A stretch of DNA of 64,000 bases from an uncultured Spirochaetales bacterium (GTDB lineage: Bacteria > Spirochaetota > Spirochaetia > Sphaerochaetales > Sphaerochaetaceae): assembly GCA_949289305.1 (NCBI GenBank), contig CASENB010000008.1, forward strand, positions 1-64,000, in the 5' to 3' direction. The position numbers and the translations under genes were made by a program. Position 1 is the first letter of the stretch. Each line of letters begins with the position of its first letter. The notes below the pieces were generated by a model. That model had not been told where the DNA came from. It worked only from the letters and a program-made list of their open reading frames with translations, and did no database searches. Of the stretch, positions 45,526-54,300 are shown in pieces.

Positions 45526-45708
45526 TTATATTCCAAGAATGTTGCCAACCCCAAAAAGAACGAAAATAATTCCAACTACTCTTAATATCCAATTAAGAAT
45601 TATCCATCCAGCAGCCTTAATCGTTGAATCTGTGATATGTAAAACCTTACCGAAAACTATCATAATCAGCCCGATGATAATTAATACTATCCCCATACAA
45701 CACCCCAT
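45526..45708 (-). CDS. small two-helix membrane protein
   Basis: 60 residues, almost entirely two hydrophobic helices (MGIVLIIIGLIMIVFG and IILNWILRVVGIIFVLFGV) with a short polar turn. The start may be the first ATG or the one four codons later (45696), which has GGGGTG upstream. It ends 108 bases before the kinase gene on the same strand, so it could be the first gene of the operon or an independent small membrane protein. No family recognised. Confidence 0.55.
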   Translation of the reverse strand: MGCCMGIVLIIIGLIMIVFGKVLHITDSTIKAAGWIILNWILRVVGIIFVLFGVGNILGI

Positions 45709-46536
45709 CTAATAAGATATATTTAAATATTCCAATATTTTAAATTGATTATCAAGAGAATAATGATTGTGCTGACTACGAATTTTCTGTAGATAAAAAT
45801 TTATTCCAAGTAAATGGATAACAGCATCATTTTTCTGATATTTCTCATAATATTTTTTAGCTTTTAGCTAATTTAGAGCTCTTTCGTAACTCACATTTAG
45901 TTTCAACTCAATGGTATAATAGAGATGGCTATTAGCCTTAACCTCCTATCTATACAGCCTTTATTCGTTTTCTCTTCTGCTCTTTCTTCAAAGCCTAAAG
46001 ATCTTAGTAATATAACTCTTTCTTTTTCCCGAAACATATCATAACGGAATCATGTATAAAGTACTTTCAATTTCTCTATTAAGAAATACACATCCGTATT
46101 TCTCAACATTAAAAGAAGTAATAGTTTCTTCGCCATATTTGCATTATATGATCAAACCAAATTAAAAAGACAGTCTAAGATGTAAAAATCTTTCTACTTC
46201 ACAAAGAAGAAAATACAATTAACTATTCCTCTTTTAAACAGAGAACAAACTAAAATATCAAATTTCTTTCATTAAAGAGTTCTGAGTGGATTTATCGCTG
46301 AAGAACAGCGATAAACAATAAATGTTCAGTAAATGCCTTTCCCCTTTTCTTTTAATTAGTCTGCAAAGACTTTCGTTTCTATGAAATCGTATTTTCAACT
46401 CTTTTAGTTAGCCTCAATAAAGGAAACCTCATCTTGTGCTTTTACAATTTGCGATCTAAGCTACCATAAATAGCGATGGATAATCTCTCTTTAGATAAAC
46501 AGCAACTATTATTTTGCAGGTGTAAGGTAGATAAAA
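45709..46536. other. 828-base AT-rich region without an intact gene
   Basis: No convincing gene. There is an extended -10-like TGGTATAAT near 45913 on plus, a 39-codon plus frame starting at about 45926 and a 44-codon minus frame over the same bases, none with a Shine-Dalgarno or family match. The expected N-terminal AlbA_2 domain of the following gene is not readable here. A perfect hairpin is at 46291-46315. It looks like decayed sequence. Confidence 0.5.
46291..46315. repeat. perfect 10-bp inverted repeat
   Basis: TTTATCGCTG (46291-46300) and CAGCGATAAA (46306-46315) are perfect inverted copies round AAGAA. No T tract lies on either side, so it is not a standard terminator; it could be an operator or a recombination site. 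Confidence 0.55.
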
Positions 46537-47391
46537 ATGATAGACAGAAGTGAAATTTATGCAATATTAAATGACATGTTAAATGAATCGACCAATAGAA
46601 ATATTGTAGAAGATGTTCTCTGGTTCGATCTATCTCTAGATACGATCCATTCTTATAGAAGAAGACATAAAATACATTATCCAAGGCCCCCTTGGGAAAA
46701 TCTTGACGATGCTCAATACCTTATAAGAATAGGAGCTGCAGGAGAAGGCAGAGATAATAAAGTTCATGCAACGCTCGAAGGATTATTAATGTTCGGTTAT
46801 GAGGAGCAAATACGAAGAGAATACCCCAAATACTCATTAAAATATATAGAATATAATTCATCATCAAATATTGACTGGATTGAACATATATCATCTTCTT
46901 CAGGAACTTGGTCTGGAAACATTTACGATTTCTTTTTCATCGTGCTAGAAAAGCTTTATAGCAAACTGAGTCTTCCTTTCAAACTTCAAACGCTTGATAA
47001 CTCAATTGTAAGAATTCCCTATGGCACTACTCTTTTTGCTATCAGAGAAGCTCTTGCTAATTGTTTTACTAATGCAGATTTTTCTATTCCTTCAGGAGTA
47101 GTTATTACTAGCGCTCCTAATTACTTAAAATTCTCAAATCCAGGGGAAATCAGAATTGGGAAAAAGCAAATGTTACAGGATGGAATTTCAGAACCAAGAA
47201 ATAAAGCGATAATGAAAATGTTTACCCTCATAGGAATTGGAGAGCGCATTGGACTCGGAATTCCAGAAATTTTTCGCATATGGGAAAATAAAGGCTTAAC
47301 TACTCCTGAAATTACTGAGGATCAAAAGCAGGCTAAAATAACAATCACATTACCATTGGAATATAGAGCAAGAAGTACAAATATAGTTTAA
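46537..47391 (+). CDS. N-terminally truncated AlbA_2/RecG-like ATP-binding protein
   Basis: 284 residues matching the C-terminal two-thirds of the RecG-related AlbA_2 + HATPase_c_4 proteins: SLDTIHSYRRR, WENLDDAQYLIRIGA, ATLEGLLMFGYEEQIR, GTWSGNIYDFFF, IREALANCFTNADF, LKFSNPGEIRI, SEPRNKAIMKMFTLIGIGERIGLGIPEIFRIWE. The N-terminal AlbA_2 domain, about 180-200 residues in full members, is absent, and stop codons lie just upstream in frame. An AAGGTAG before the ATG could still allow translation. It is either a truncated relic or a domain-only form. Full members are regulators or defence-linked proteins of unclear function. Confidence 0.7.
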   Translation: MIDRSEIYAILNDMLNESTNRNIVEDVLWFDLSLDTIHSYRRRHKIHYPRPPWENLDDAQYLIRIGAAGEGRDNKVHATLEGLLMFGYEEQIRREYPKYSLKYIEYNSSSNIDWIEHISSSSGTWSGNIYDFFFIVLEKLYSKLSLPFKLQTLDNSIVRIPYGTTLFAIREALANCFTNADFSIPSGVVITSAPNYLKFSNPGEIRIGKKQMLQDGISEPRNKAIMKMFTLIGIGERIGLGIPEIFRIWENKGLTTPEITEDQKQAKITITLPLEYRARSTNIV

Positions 47392-47504
47392 ATTATCTTA
47401 CAGATTTAGAATGCCTGATCTTATATGATCTTGTCATTCCAAAGATCTAACAGAAATTCTTTCCAAGGTGATACGAGATAATAGATTTTGTTCTAGAAGA
47501 TCTT

Positions 47505-48317
47505 ATGTTATACAGAATAAATATTAACGTTCTACATGAAGGAGAAGATAAAAAACAAACAGTAAAAACCTGCGTTAGGAAAACAAACATAAACGCATCC
47601 AATGATTATGAAAAATGCGTAAAAAGGATTGAAAATCAACTTCTTGTTCTTACTGAAAATATTAATGATAAACTATCTAAAATAGATAAAACATCTCTAG
47701 GATGGAATTTCTCATTTCCAATGTCTAATTCAAAAATATCAACAGATGATTTAGGCAGCACAATCTACCATAATGTCCTAGAGAATATATTAAAGACACT
47801 TGATCCTGCTATTAAAAAGGTAGAAAAACTTTATAAGGTAAAGGACGCATACGTTATTGGGCTTAATGATAAGAAACTAATTATGCAGGAAGGAAAACTC
47901 GCGCTAAAAAACATACTTTCAATCGGTACTGCATCTGGCATAGAAATCGCAACAATGTTAACAGCTATCATGGAAAACAGAAATGGATTCTATTACTATG
48001 ACGAAAGATTTTCATTTATCAATAGCGATATTGAACAGTCTATTATTTCATTAATGATTAAAAAGCTTGAAGATAATGCACAGCTTTTCATTACTACCCA
48101 TAACAGTGATATACTTGATATGAATCTGCCAAAACATTCTTTAACGTTCCTCACTAAGGATAAAGAAGGGATAGTAAAAGCCGTATACGCATCTGATTAT
48201 CTAAAAAAGAATACGGACTCATTAAAAAATGCAGTCTTAAACGATGTATTCTCTGTAGCTCCAAGACTAGATTACATAGATGAACTTGCCTCAATGCAAA
48301 TAGGAGAAAACATATGA
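47505..48317 (+). CDS. C-terminal part of an ABC-like AAA ATPase (AAA_15/OLD type), truncated
   Basis: 270 residues. The second half holds the ATPase end: SIGTASGIEIATML as signature-like motif, YYYDERFSFINSDIE in the Walker B position, and FITTHNSDILDMNL with the switch His. There is no Walker A; in full members it lies more than 150 residues before the signature, so the N-terminus has been lost. The glutamate usually following the Walker B Asp is kept (DE). It overlaps a 31-residue frame by ATGA, as in two-gene ATPase-nuclease systems, but that second gene is also cut short. Confidence 0.65.
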   Translation: MLYRININVLHEGEDKKQTVKTCVRKTNINASNDYEKCVKRIENQLLVLTENINDKLSKIDKTSLGWNFSFPMSNSKISTDDLGSTIYHNVLENILKTLDPAIKKVEKLYKVKDAYVIGLNDKKLIMQEGKLALKNILSIGTASGIEIATMLTAIMENRNGFYYYDERFSFINSDIEQSIISLMIKKLEDNAQLFITTHNSDILDMNLPKHSLTFLTKDKEGIVKAVYASDYLKKNTDSLKNAVLNDVFSVAPRLDYIDELASMQIGENI

Positions 48318-48409
48318 GACCAGCAATGCTTACCAGATGGGCTAAATTCGAACAGTACACATCAAAAACAATAACTCTATTTAATCAACTAACCAAGAAT
48401 TCTTCATAG
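48314..48409 (+). pseudogene. 31-codon stub of a gene coupled to the truncated ATPase
   Basis: ATG 48314 overlaps the ATPase stop (ATGA) and has AGGAG upstream. It encodes MRPAMLTRWAKFEQYTSKT and 12 more residues before TAG. The signals look like a real second cistron of an ATPase plus effector pair, but no continuation is readable, so it appears to be truncated. No family can be given. Confidence 0.45.
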
Positions 48410-48507
48410 ATGCTTTTACTAGATTATGTCTAGGAAAAATGCAATATTAATGCTAATTTTGTACTTTTTCATGATAATTGGAAGTAGCACTTCCATATAT
48501 AATAATT

Positions 48508-49710
48508 TTAAACCTTACCTAGTAGCCAATCTAAAACATTAATCTGTCTTATTCCGTTATGATTAACAGGTGTTCCGTAATCAAATGTAAGAAGATATTT
48601 AGGATTATGATCTTTTATCGACAACAAAGGTCTGAGTTCTCTTTCAAGTAAGCTTCCGTCATTATCTTTTAAAGTATATGCAACCTGATAATACTCTTCC
48701 CCTAATTCTCCGATTGCAACAAAATCAACCTCTGTTACTCCAATTTTTCCAACGTATACTTTGTATCCTCTCCTTAATAATTCTAAATAAACAATGTTCT
48801 CTAATATGTGTCCGCTGTCTGATGCTGCGCTTCCAAGGACGACCTTTCTTAAGCCAATGTCCGCAGCATAGTATTTAGGGTTAGTCTTTAAAATGTCTTT
48901 TCCTTTTATGTCGAAACGTTCCGCTTTATAAAAAATAAAACTTTCTGTAATTGCATCCAGATACTGATCTGCAGTTACTGGGGTTGTTTTTCGTCCTGAT
49001 GACGTAAGCGCACCAGCAATTTTATTTGCAGTTATCTCGCTTCCAATGGAACTGAAAAGAAATTTTACGATGCGTCTTAAACATTCTACATCTATGTTCT
49101 TTCTTCTTGATACGATGTCTTTAACAACTACGGAGTCGAATATCGAAGAAAGATATTGCCTTATCGCCCATCTATCTTCAAGTTGCAAAGTAAAAGGAAG
49201 AGATCCGTTTTCAATATAATCTTGATAGAGATGTTCAATAACATTTTCGCTTCCTCGTGCCAATACATAATCTTTAAACGAAAGAGGAAGCACGTTAATT
49301 TCTACATATCTGCCAGTCAATAGCGTAGATAGATCGCTAGAGAGGAGTTTTGAATTAGATCCCGTAATATATACATCACAGTTCTTCTTTAAAAAAAATG
49401 AATCAACGGCCTTTTCAAAACATTCCACCCTCTGCACCTCGTCTAATATGATGTAATTCATCTTATTAGGTACTAGCCTTTCAACAACTTCTGAATGTAA
49501 ATCCTTATAGCCCTCGATGTAGTCGTACTCAACATCCTCGAAGTTAATATATAGTATTTGATCGAGCCCTACCCCGTTTTCTAACAGATATTCTTTATAT
49601 TGTTCCATCAAGGTAGTCTTACCTGACCTTCTAAGACCTGTTATGACTTTTATAATCTGCTTGTCTTTGTATGCAATCAACTTTGCTATATATTCACTTC
49701 TTTTTATCAT
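48508..49710 (-). CDS. AAA_14/DUF4143-type ATPase
   Basis: 400 residues. Walker A GLRRSGKT (25-32), Walker B NYIILDEVQRV, and ITGSNSKLLSSDLSTLLTGRY typical of the AAA_14 domain; the DUF4143 part follows (LSFKDYVLARG, NPKYYAADIGLRK). The C-terminus has VTEVDFVAIGELGEEYYQVAY, the remnant or functional PD-(D/E)xK-like motif of the family. Same class as the 1103 protein but different in sequence. Its promoter is adjacent to an imperfect tandem repeat, and the mRNA is predicted to start at the ATG. Function unknown. Confidence 0.82.
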   Translation of the reverse strand: MIKRSEYIAKLIAYKDKQIIKVITGLRRSGKTTLMEQYKEYLLENGVGLDQILYINFEDVEYDYIEGYKDLHSEVVERLVPNKMNYIILDEVQRVECFEKAVDSFFLKKNCDVYITGSNSKLLSSDLSTLLTGRYVEINVLPLSFKDYVLARGSENVIEHLYQDYIENGSLPFTLQLEDRWAIRQYLSSIFDSVVVKDIVSRRKNIDVECLRRIVKFLFSSIGSEITANKIAGALTSSGRKTTPVTADQYLDAITESFIFYKAERFDIKGKDILKTNPKYYAADIGLRKVVLGSAASDSGHILENIVYLELLRRGYKVYVGKIGVTEVDFVAIGELGEEYYQVAYTLKDNDGSLLERELRPLLSIKDHNPKYLLTFDYGTPVNHNGIRQINVLDWLLGKV

Positions 49711-49716
49711 GGTCTA

Positions 49717-49745
49717 ATGATACCATCAGACAATATTTTAGTCAA
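49717..49745 (-). promoter_or_regulatory. promoter giving a leaderless mRNA for the 49710 ATPase gene
   Basis: On the minus strand TTGACT (49745-49740), a 17-base spacer and TATCAT (49722-49717). Only six bases (TAGACC) separate the -10 box from ATG, so transcription would start at or next to the A of ATG. No Shine-Dalgarno is present, which agrees with a leaderless message. Confidence 0.65.
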
Positions 49746-49820
49746 AGTTTTTAACCTTTTTCTTAAAAACTTGATATAATAAAACACTTTTTAATATTTT
49801 TCTTAAAAACTTTTTATCAT
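49741..49820 (-). repeat. two imperfect 40-bp tandem repeats upstream of the ATPase promoter
   Basis: TTTTTCTTAAAAACTT occurs at 49757-49772 and again at 49797-49812, exactly 40 bases apart. The flanks are also alike (TTAACC versus TTAATA before it, and AGTTTTTAA versus CTTTTTAA earlier in each unit). The first copy touches the -35 box. This is the expected arrangement for a repressor or self-binding array. Confidence 0.6.
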
Positions 49821-49839
49821 GATGCCTAACATGTATCGT

Positions 49840-51210
49840 TTAGAGCTTATATAAGTCTTCTCCCGATACCAAAACTATGTCGTCCATACTTATGTCATCA
49901 AATCCAGAAGATGATATCAAACCAAATCTTTTGACTCCTTTCAAAGGGATCTGGTTTATTTTCGATCTTTCTTCTTTTAAAAGACTTTCTGATGCTTTAT
50001 TTTGAAGGAATTTGCACTCATATATCTCGTACGTTTCATCTGTTAAAAAAAGAGCAACGTCAAACTCACCGTTCTTCTTATTGATTTTGTCATCATACCA
50101 ATAGGATCCTATTTTTAATATATCAGGTCTTTTTCCATTAAGAGACAATCTAAGAAAATAAGATCTGGATATCTCTTCAAATCTATAGCTTACGAAAGTA
50201 TTTAATGACTGTGCGATTCTATTTTGGTATAGTACTTTCATATTTGCTGTATTCTCATCACACAGTACATCCTGGTAAGCAAAATAAAATCTTATGATAT
50301 TGCTTCTTATCTCATAGAAAGATGATTTATTTGAATTAGAGTTTATCGGAGCTCTTTTCCTTATAAGACGCACATCAATAAGACTCTTCAAAACCCTTGT
50401 AAGCTGCGCTTTTATTTGAGGTATGTTTATATATGACTGTATCTCGGAGAAATGCTTTTTCCCATTCTTTATCGCATTGAATACCGTGGTTGAATAATTA
50501 ATTGTAGAACATTCAACATTTATTACATCTTCAGCATAAGTGCGAGCAAGCCCTTTATCCTCAAGCATGAGGTTTATAATATTCTCTTCAACAGATAATT
50601 TCTCATTTATAGATTCGTTAATCCAAGGTATGCCGCCAAGTACGCTATATAAAGTTATCTTATCTTTAACAGAATAGGAGGGATAAAACTTTGCTGCATC
50701 ATAATAATCCATTTCATCTACAAGAATTTCCTCTTTAAATCTTCCATATAGTGGATTATCGCTTTTCATAAGGGATTCCATTATTCTAATAGACGAACCA
50801 GAGAGAATCAGTTTTACATTTGAAGGCATATCATCCATTGCATTTCTCAAAAGAGCATCTGCCATATCGCCTTCAAGCTTTTTCGTATCTTGATACTCAT
50901 CAAGGACGATAATAAACATCTCTTTTCTGCCTTGGAGGAATTTAAAAAGAGCATCAAACGATGGTAGTGGGATATCTCCAAGTCCTATAGCACTCATTAC
51001 CATCGCTGAAATTTCTGCAATAGTTTGTAATATGGGTTGCGTCTTTCCTCTATATATTATCTTTACTGCATCACAATCCTTGATAGCTTCTTTTATTAGT
51101 CTGGTCTTCCCCATCCTGCGCCTACCGTAAACAAGTATGGCTTTTGTATGTTCGTCTGAAAGCGCAGTACGTATCTTATTTAGTTCTTTTTCCCTTCCAA
51201 TGAATTCCAT
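49840..51210 (-). CDS. archaeal-type AAA ATPase with DUF234-like C-terminus
   Basis: 456 residues. It starts MEFIGREKELNKI, has Walker A YGRRRMGKTRLI, Walker B IIVLDEYQDTKK and LILSGSSIRIMESL as in the ATPase_2 (archaeal ATPase) family. A winged-helix-like middle (FSEIQSYINIPQIKAQLTRVLKSLIDVRLIRKR) precedes the C-terminal DUF234-type domain, with FDVALFL and IYECKFLQNK as a possible PD-(D/E)xK core. Solitary genes of this kind are frequent in spirochaetes and other anaerobes and their role is not known. AAAGGTG lies before ATG, and an operator-like inverted repeat further upstream. Confidence 0.82.
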   Translation of the reverse strand: MEFIGREKELNKIRTALSDEHTKAILVYGRRRMGKTRLIKEAIKDCDAVKIIYRGKTQPILQTIAEISAMVMSAIGLGDIPLPSFDALFKFLQGRKEMFIIVLDEYQDTKKLEGDMADALLRNAMDDMPSNVKLILSGSSIRIMESLMKSDNPLYGRFKEEILVDEMDYYDAAKFYPSYSVKDKITLYSVLGGIPWINESINEKLSVEENIINLMLEDKGLARTYAEDVINVECSTINYSTTVFNAIKNGKKHFSEIQSYINIPQIKAQLTRVLKSLIDVRLIRKRAPINSNSNKSSFYEIRSNIIRFYFAYQDVLCDENTANMKVLYQNRIAQSLNTFVSYRFEEISRSYFLRLSLNGKRPDILKIGSYWYDDKINKKNGEFDVALFLTDETYEIYECKFLQNKASESLLKEERSKINQIPLKGVKRFGLISSSGFDDISMDDIVLVSGEDLYKL

Positions 51211-51235
51211 AATACACCTTTACAATCATTTTACA

Positions 51236-51272
51236 TTACAAACAAAAATATTTGCAACAAATTTGTTTGTAA
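51236..51272 (-). promoter_or_regulatory. operator-like inverted repeat upstream of the 51210 ATPase gene
   Basis: TTACAAACAAA (51236-51246) and TTTGTTTGTAA (51262-51272) are perfect 11-bp inverted copies with a 15-base spacer; ACAAAAAT also recurs at 51242 and 51272. A -35/-10-like pair TTGCAA and TAAAAT on the minus strand overlaps it. Repressor binding here would block the ATPase gene. Confidence 0.5.
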
Positions 51273-51345
51273 CAAAAATGTTTCTAATATACAATAAACA
51301 TCTTAAAGATCATAAATTGATTGATGTAAAATATACAGAGAAAGT

Positions 51346-51369
51346 AAAAGCCGTAGCACTCGCCACGGC
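51346..51369 (-). terminator. intrinsic terminator of the mnmE-mnmG-rsmG-ftsK run
   Basis: On minus, GCCGTGGC-GAGT-GCTACGGC forms an eight-pair stem (one G-T) and is followed by TTTTACTTT. It lies eight bases after the ftsK stop. Confidence 0.8.
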
Positions 51370-51376
51370 ATATCAA

Positions 51377-54300
51377 TTAAAGCATTTTAATAAGTTCTCT
51401 TGGCTTGCTTCCGTTTGGAGGTCCGACTATTCCGTCTTCTTCCATTCTCTCTACATATCTGGCAGCTTTGTTATAGCCGATCTTCATACGACGCTGAAGG
51501 TAGGATGCAGATGCGCTCTTCTTCTCATATACGATCTGTTTTGCCCTCTCGTACTCCTCCTCTTCACTGTCTACGTATTCAAAACCGTCATCTCCGAAGT
51601 CATCTTCCTTCTCATCGTGATCTTCAAAGATCGAATCATCAAGATAGTCCGCCTCTCCATTCAGCTTAACCTGTTCTACGATCTTCTCTACCTCTTCGTC
51701 CGATAGGAATGCGCCCTGGATTCTCAGAGTCTCACTGCTTGTAGGACTCTTATAAAGCATATCTCCCTTACCTAGGAGGGATTCCGCACCCATCTCGTCT
51801 AAGATGATCTTACTGTTAACGCCGGATGCGACTGCGAATGCTATTCGGCTTGGAATGTTGTTCTTAATCGTACCTGTAACAACTTCAGCACTCGGGCGTT
51901 GCGTTGCAAGAACAAGATGAATTCCAACAGCACGGGCCATTGCGGCTAAGCGCCCTACATAGTACTCTATATCCTTTCCGATAGTGCTCATAAGGTCTGC
52001 ATACTCATCCATGATAAGCACGATATAAGGAAGTTTTTCAGCTGCAAGACGCTCTCTTTTTAACTTCTCGTTAAAGGCTTCGATATTTCTTACGTTGTAG
52101 CGGCTTATCATATTGTAACGCCTGTCCATCTCGTCAGTAAGCCATGAAAGGACTTTCTGAACCTTCTTGCTCTCCGTAATAACAGGAGTAAGCAAGTGTG
52201 GGATTCCGTTATAGATTTTAAGCTCTACGACCTTCGGGTCTACCATTATAAGCCTTACTTCTTGCGGACTCTTATTGTAAAGAATTGTTGCAATCAAGCT
52301 GTTGATTCCTACGCTCTTTCCGCTTCCAGTACTTCCTGCAATTAGAAGATGAGGCGCTTTTGCAACGTTTATGCTTACAGGTTCGCCTGTAATAGTTCGT
52401 CCCAAGATCATAGGAACTGCCATCTTATTCTTATCAGGGAGAGCGTTAAACGTGTAAAGCATATCCTTAAAGCCGATAGTAGCTCTCTTTGAGTTCGGCA
52501 CTTCTATGCCAACTGCCTGTTTTCCTGGAACTGGGGCTAGGATTCTTATGCTTCTTACGCCTAGCGCATACTGAAGATCGTCATATCTCGTCTTGATCTT
52601 AGATACAGGAACACCCTCTGCAAGCTTGAGCTCATACATAGTGACAGTAGGACCTTTTACGATATTATCTAGAGTTACATCGACTTTGAAATCATGAAGC
52701 GTTGATAATATTGCCTGCCCTCTGCTTATAGTATAGTCGTCGATCTCCCTGTCGGCAGTCGGATAATCCAACAGGATATCCATAGACGGCGCCTTATAAC
52801 TGAGCCTTGCACGTCTCTTGATTCCAGTCATTCCCTCGTCATTGCTCTTTAATCCTGCAATACCCACCGAATAGAAGATCTCGTTTGTCTGTTCCTGCAT
52901 TTCATCCGAGTTCGACCCATCGTCATACTTGCCCTTGTTCTTCTGATCTACAGATTCGATATCCTCTGCTCTCATCGGCTGTCTAACAGGCTCAGGCTTT
53001 ACTGGTTCGCTCTGTCTTACAGGCTCTTCCGTCTTTATCTGGGAGAAGTCCATATTATTGATTCTATCGAGTTTTGCTTTCAGATCATCATTCCTCTTTA
53101 CATCGTCATTCTGTTTAATTGCAGATGCAGTCTGAGAAACAAATGGATTTGAAGTGCTCAGGCTCTCCCTCTTCATCTGATCAAGGCGATCTGAGAGTTT
53201 TACTTTTTGATCTTCCTGCTTCTTATATGTCGATTGATAGCTGCTCTTCAGGCTTGAAAGCGTATCGTCTATGTTAACCTTCTCTTCACTCTCAAAAGGA
53301 CGGCTTGGGAGATGGGAGACATTTATGCTCTGCCTGTTAACAGGCTCTCTTAGCGACTCAAAAAGCTTATAACGAGGATGATCTTTAGAAAGTCCTTTAG
53401 GCGCAAAATTATCATCTGATGGCTTTATCTGAGAATCGCCCTCTTTCTCATCCAATCCGAGGATTGGAGATTTAGGACGTGATGTGCGAGAGCTATCATA
53501 ACTGTTCATACTCTCTATGGTCGCCTCTAAGATGCCGCCTTTTTTAAAGTGCGCCCCAGCTTGACTAGGCTTATACATTGGATCTTTTTTCTCTTCTCTT
53601 TTAGTTCTGAAGCGATCGAGATTATCTTTGTCTTCCTCCTCTTCAAATTCTTCTTCTTTTTCTTTTAGTCCCATCTCCTCTTTAAATTTGTTTCTTCTGT
53701 CGGGACTTACGAGATCGAGATCCTCATTATGTTCTATCGTACTTAACCTTGGTATATCGCCGAACTCAGGGAACGAGAGAGGTTCGTCCATGCTCATAGC
53801 TTTTTCCGGGGCGGTATTTACAACTTTAAGTTCTTCCGTATTGAAGCGCTCGCTCACATCCTCTTCTATGAGCTCTGCTTCCTTAGCCTTCTTCTTATCC
53901 TCTTTCTTCTTTTTCTTCTCTTCTTTCTTAGCGAGCTTTCTCTCCTCTCTCTCTCTTTCTGCCTTCGCCTCTTTTTCAGCCTTTTCTGTCTCTTTATCTA
54001 ATTTCTCTTGAGCTTTCTGAGCTTTCTTTTCTTCCTTTCTCCTCTCTTTCGCCTCTTCTTTCTCTATTCTCTTCTTCTCTTTCGCTTCCTGCTTTTTAAG
54101 CTGTCTTCTGCTTATCTTTACATCACTTGCTCCCTTTGGAACGCCATCTACGTCGAGATTTGCACTTGCGTTTAAAAGTTTTGTCCTATATTTCTGGTTC
54201 AGATGTCCCGTAACATATAAGATCACCAACGCAAGTATTGCTTCAAGCGCAATTAAAAGCACGACCAGCCCCTCTTTGCTTTTATCCACATGGCTCATAA

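Noticed and set aside
45926..46045. 39-codon plus frame and overlapping 44-codon minus frame as small genes
   Set aside because: No ribosome binding site, no recognisable motif and no coding bias; noted only as part of the intergenic region.
47408..47440. GAATG-GATC-GATC-CATTC imperfect hairpin between the truncated genes
   Set aside because: Short, mismatched and without T tract; could be chance in AT-rich sequence.
48479..48495. TGGAAGT-AGC-ACTTCCA hairpin as terminator of the 48508 ATPase gene
   Set aside because: On the minus strand it is followed by ATTATCATG without a T tract, and a three-base loop is poor; function unclear.
51137..51706. 189-codon plus-strand open frame over the ATPase start and the ftsK end
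   Set aside because: Most of it is antisense to ftsK and the ATPase gene, it has no Shine-Dalgarno, and the composition reads as a shadow frame.
53628..54011. 127-codon serine- and phenylalanine-rich plus-strand frame
   Set aside because: Mirror of the Lys/Glu-rich linker of ftsK; the Ser/Phe bias comes from the antisense of AAG and GAG codons.
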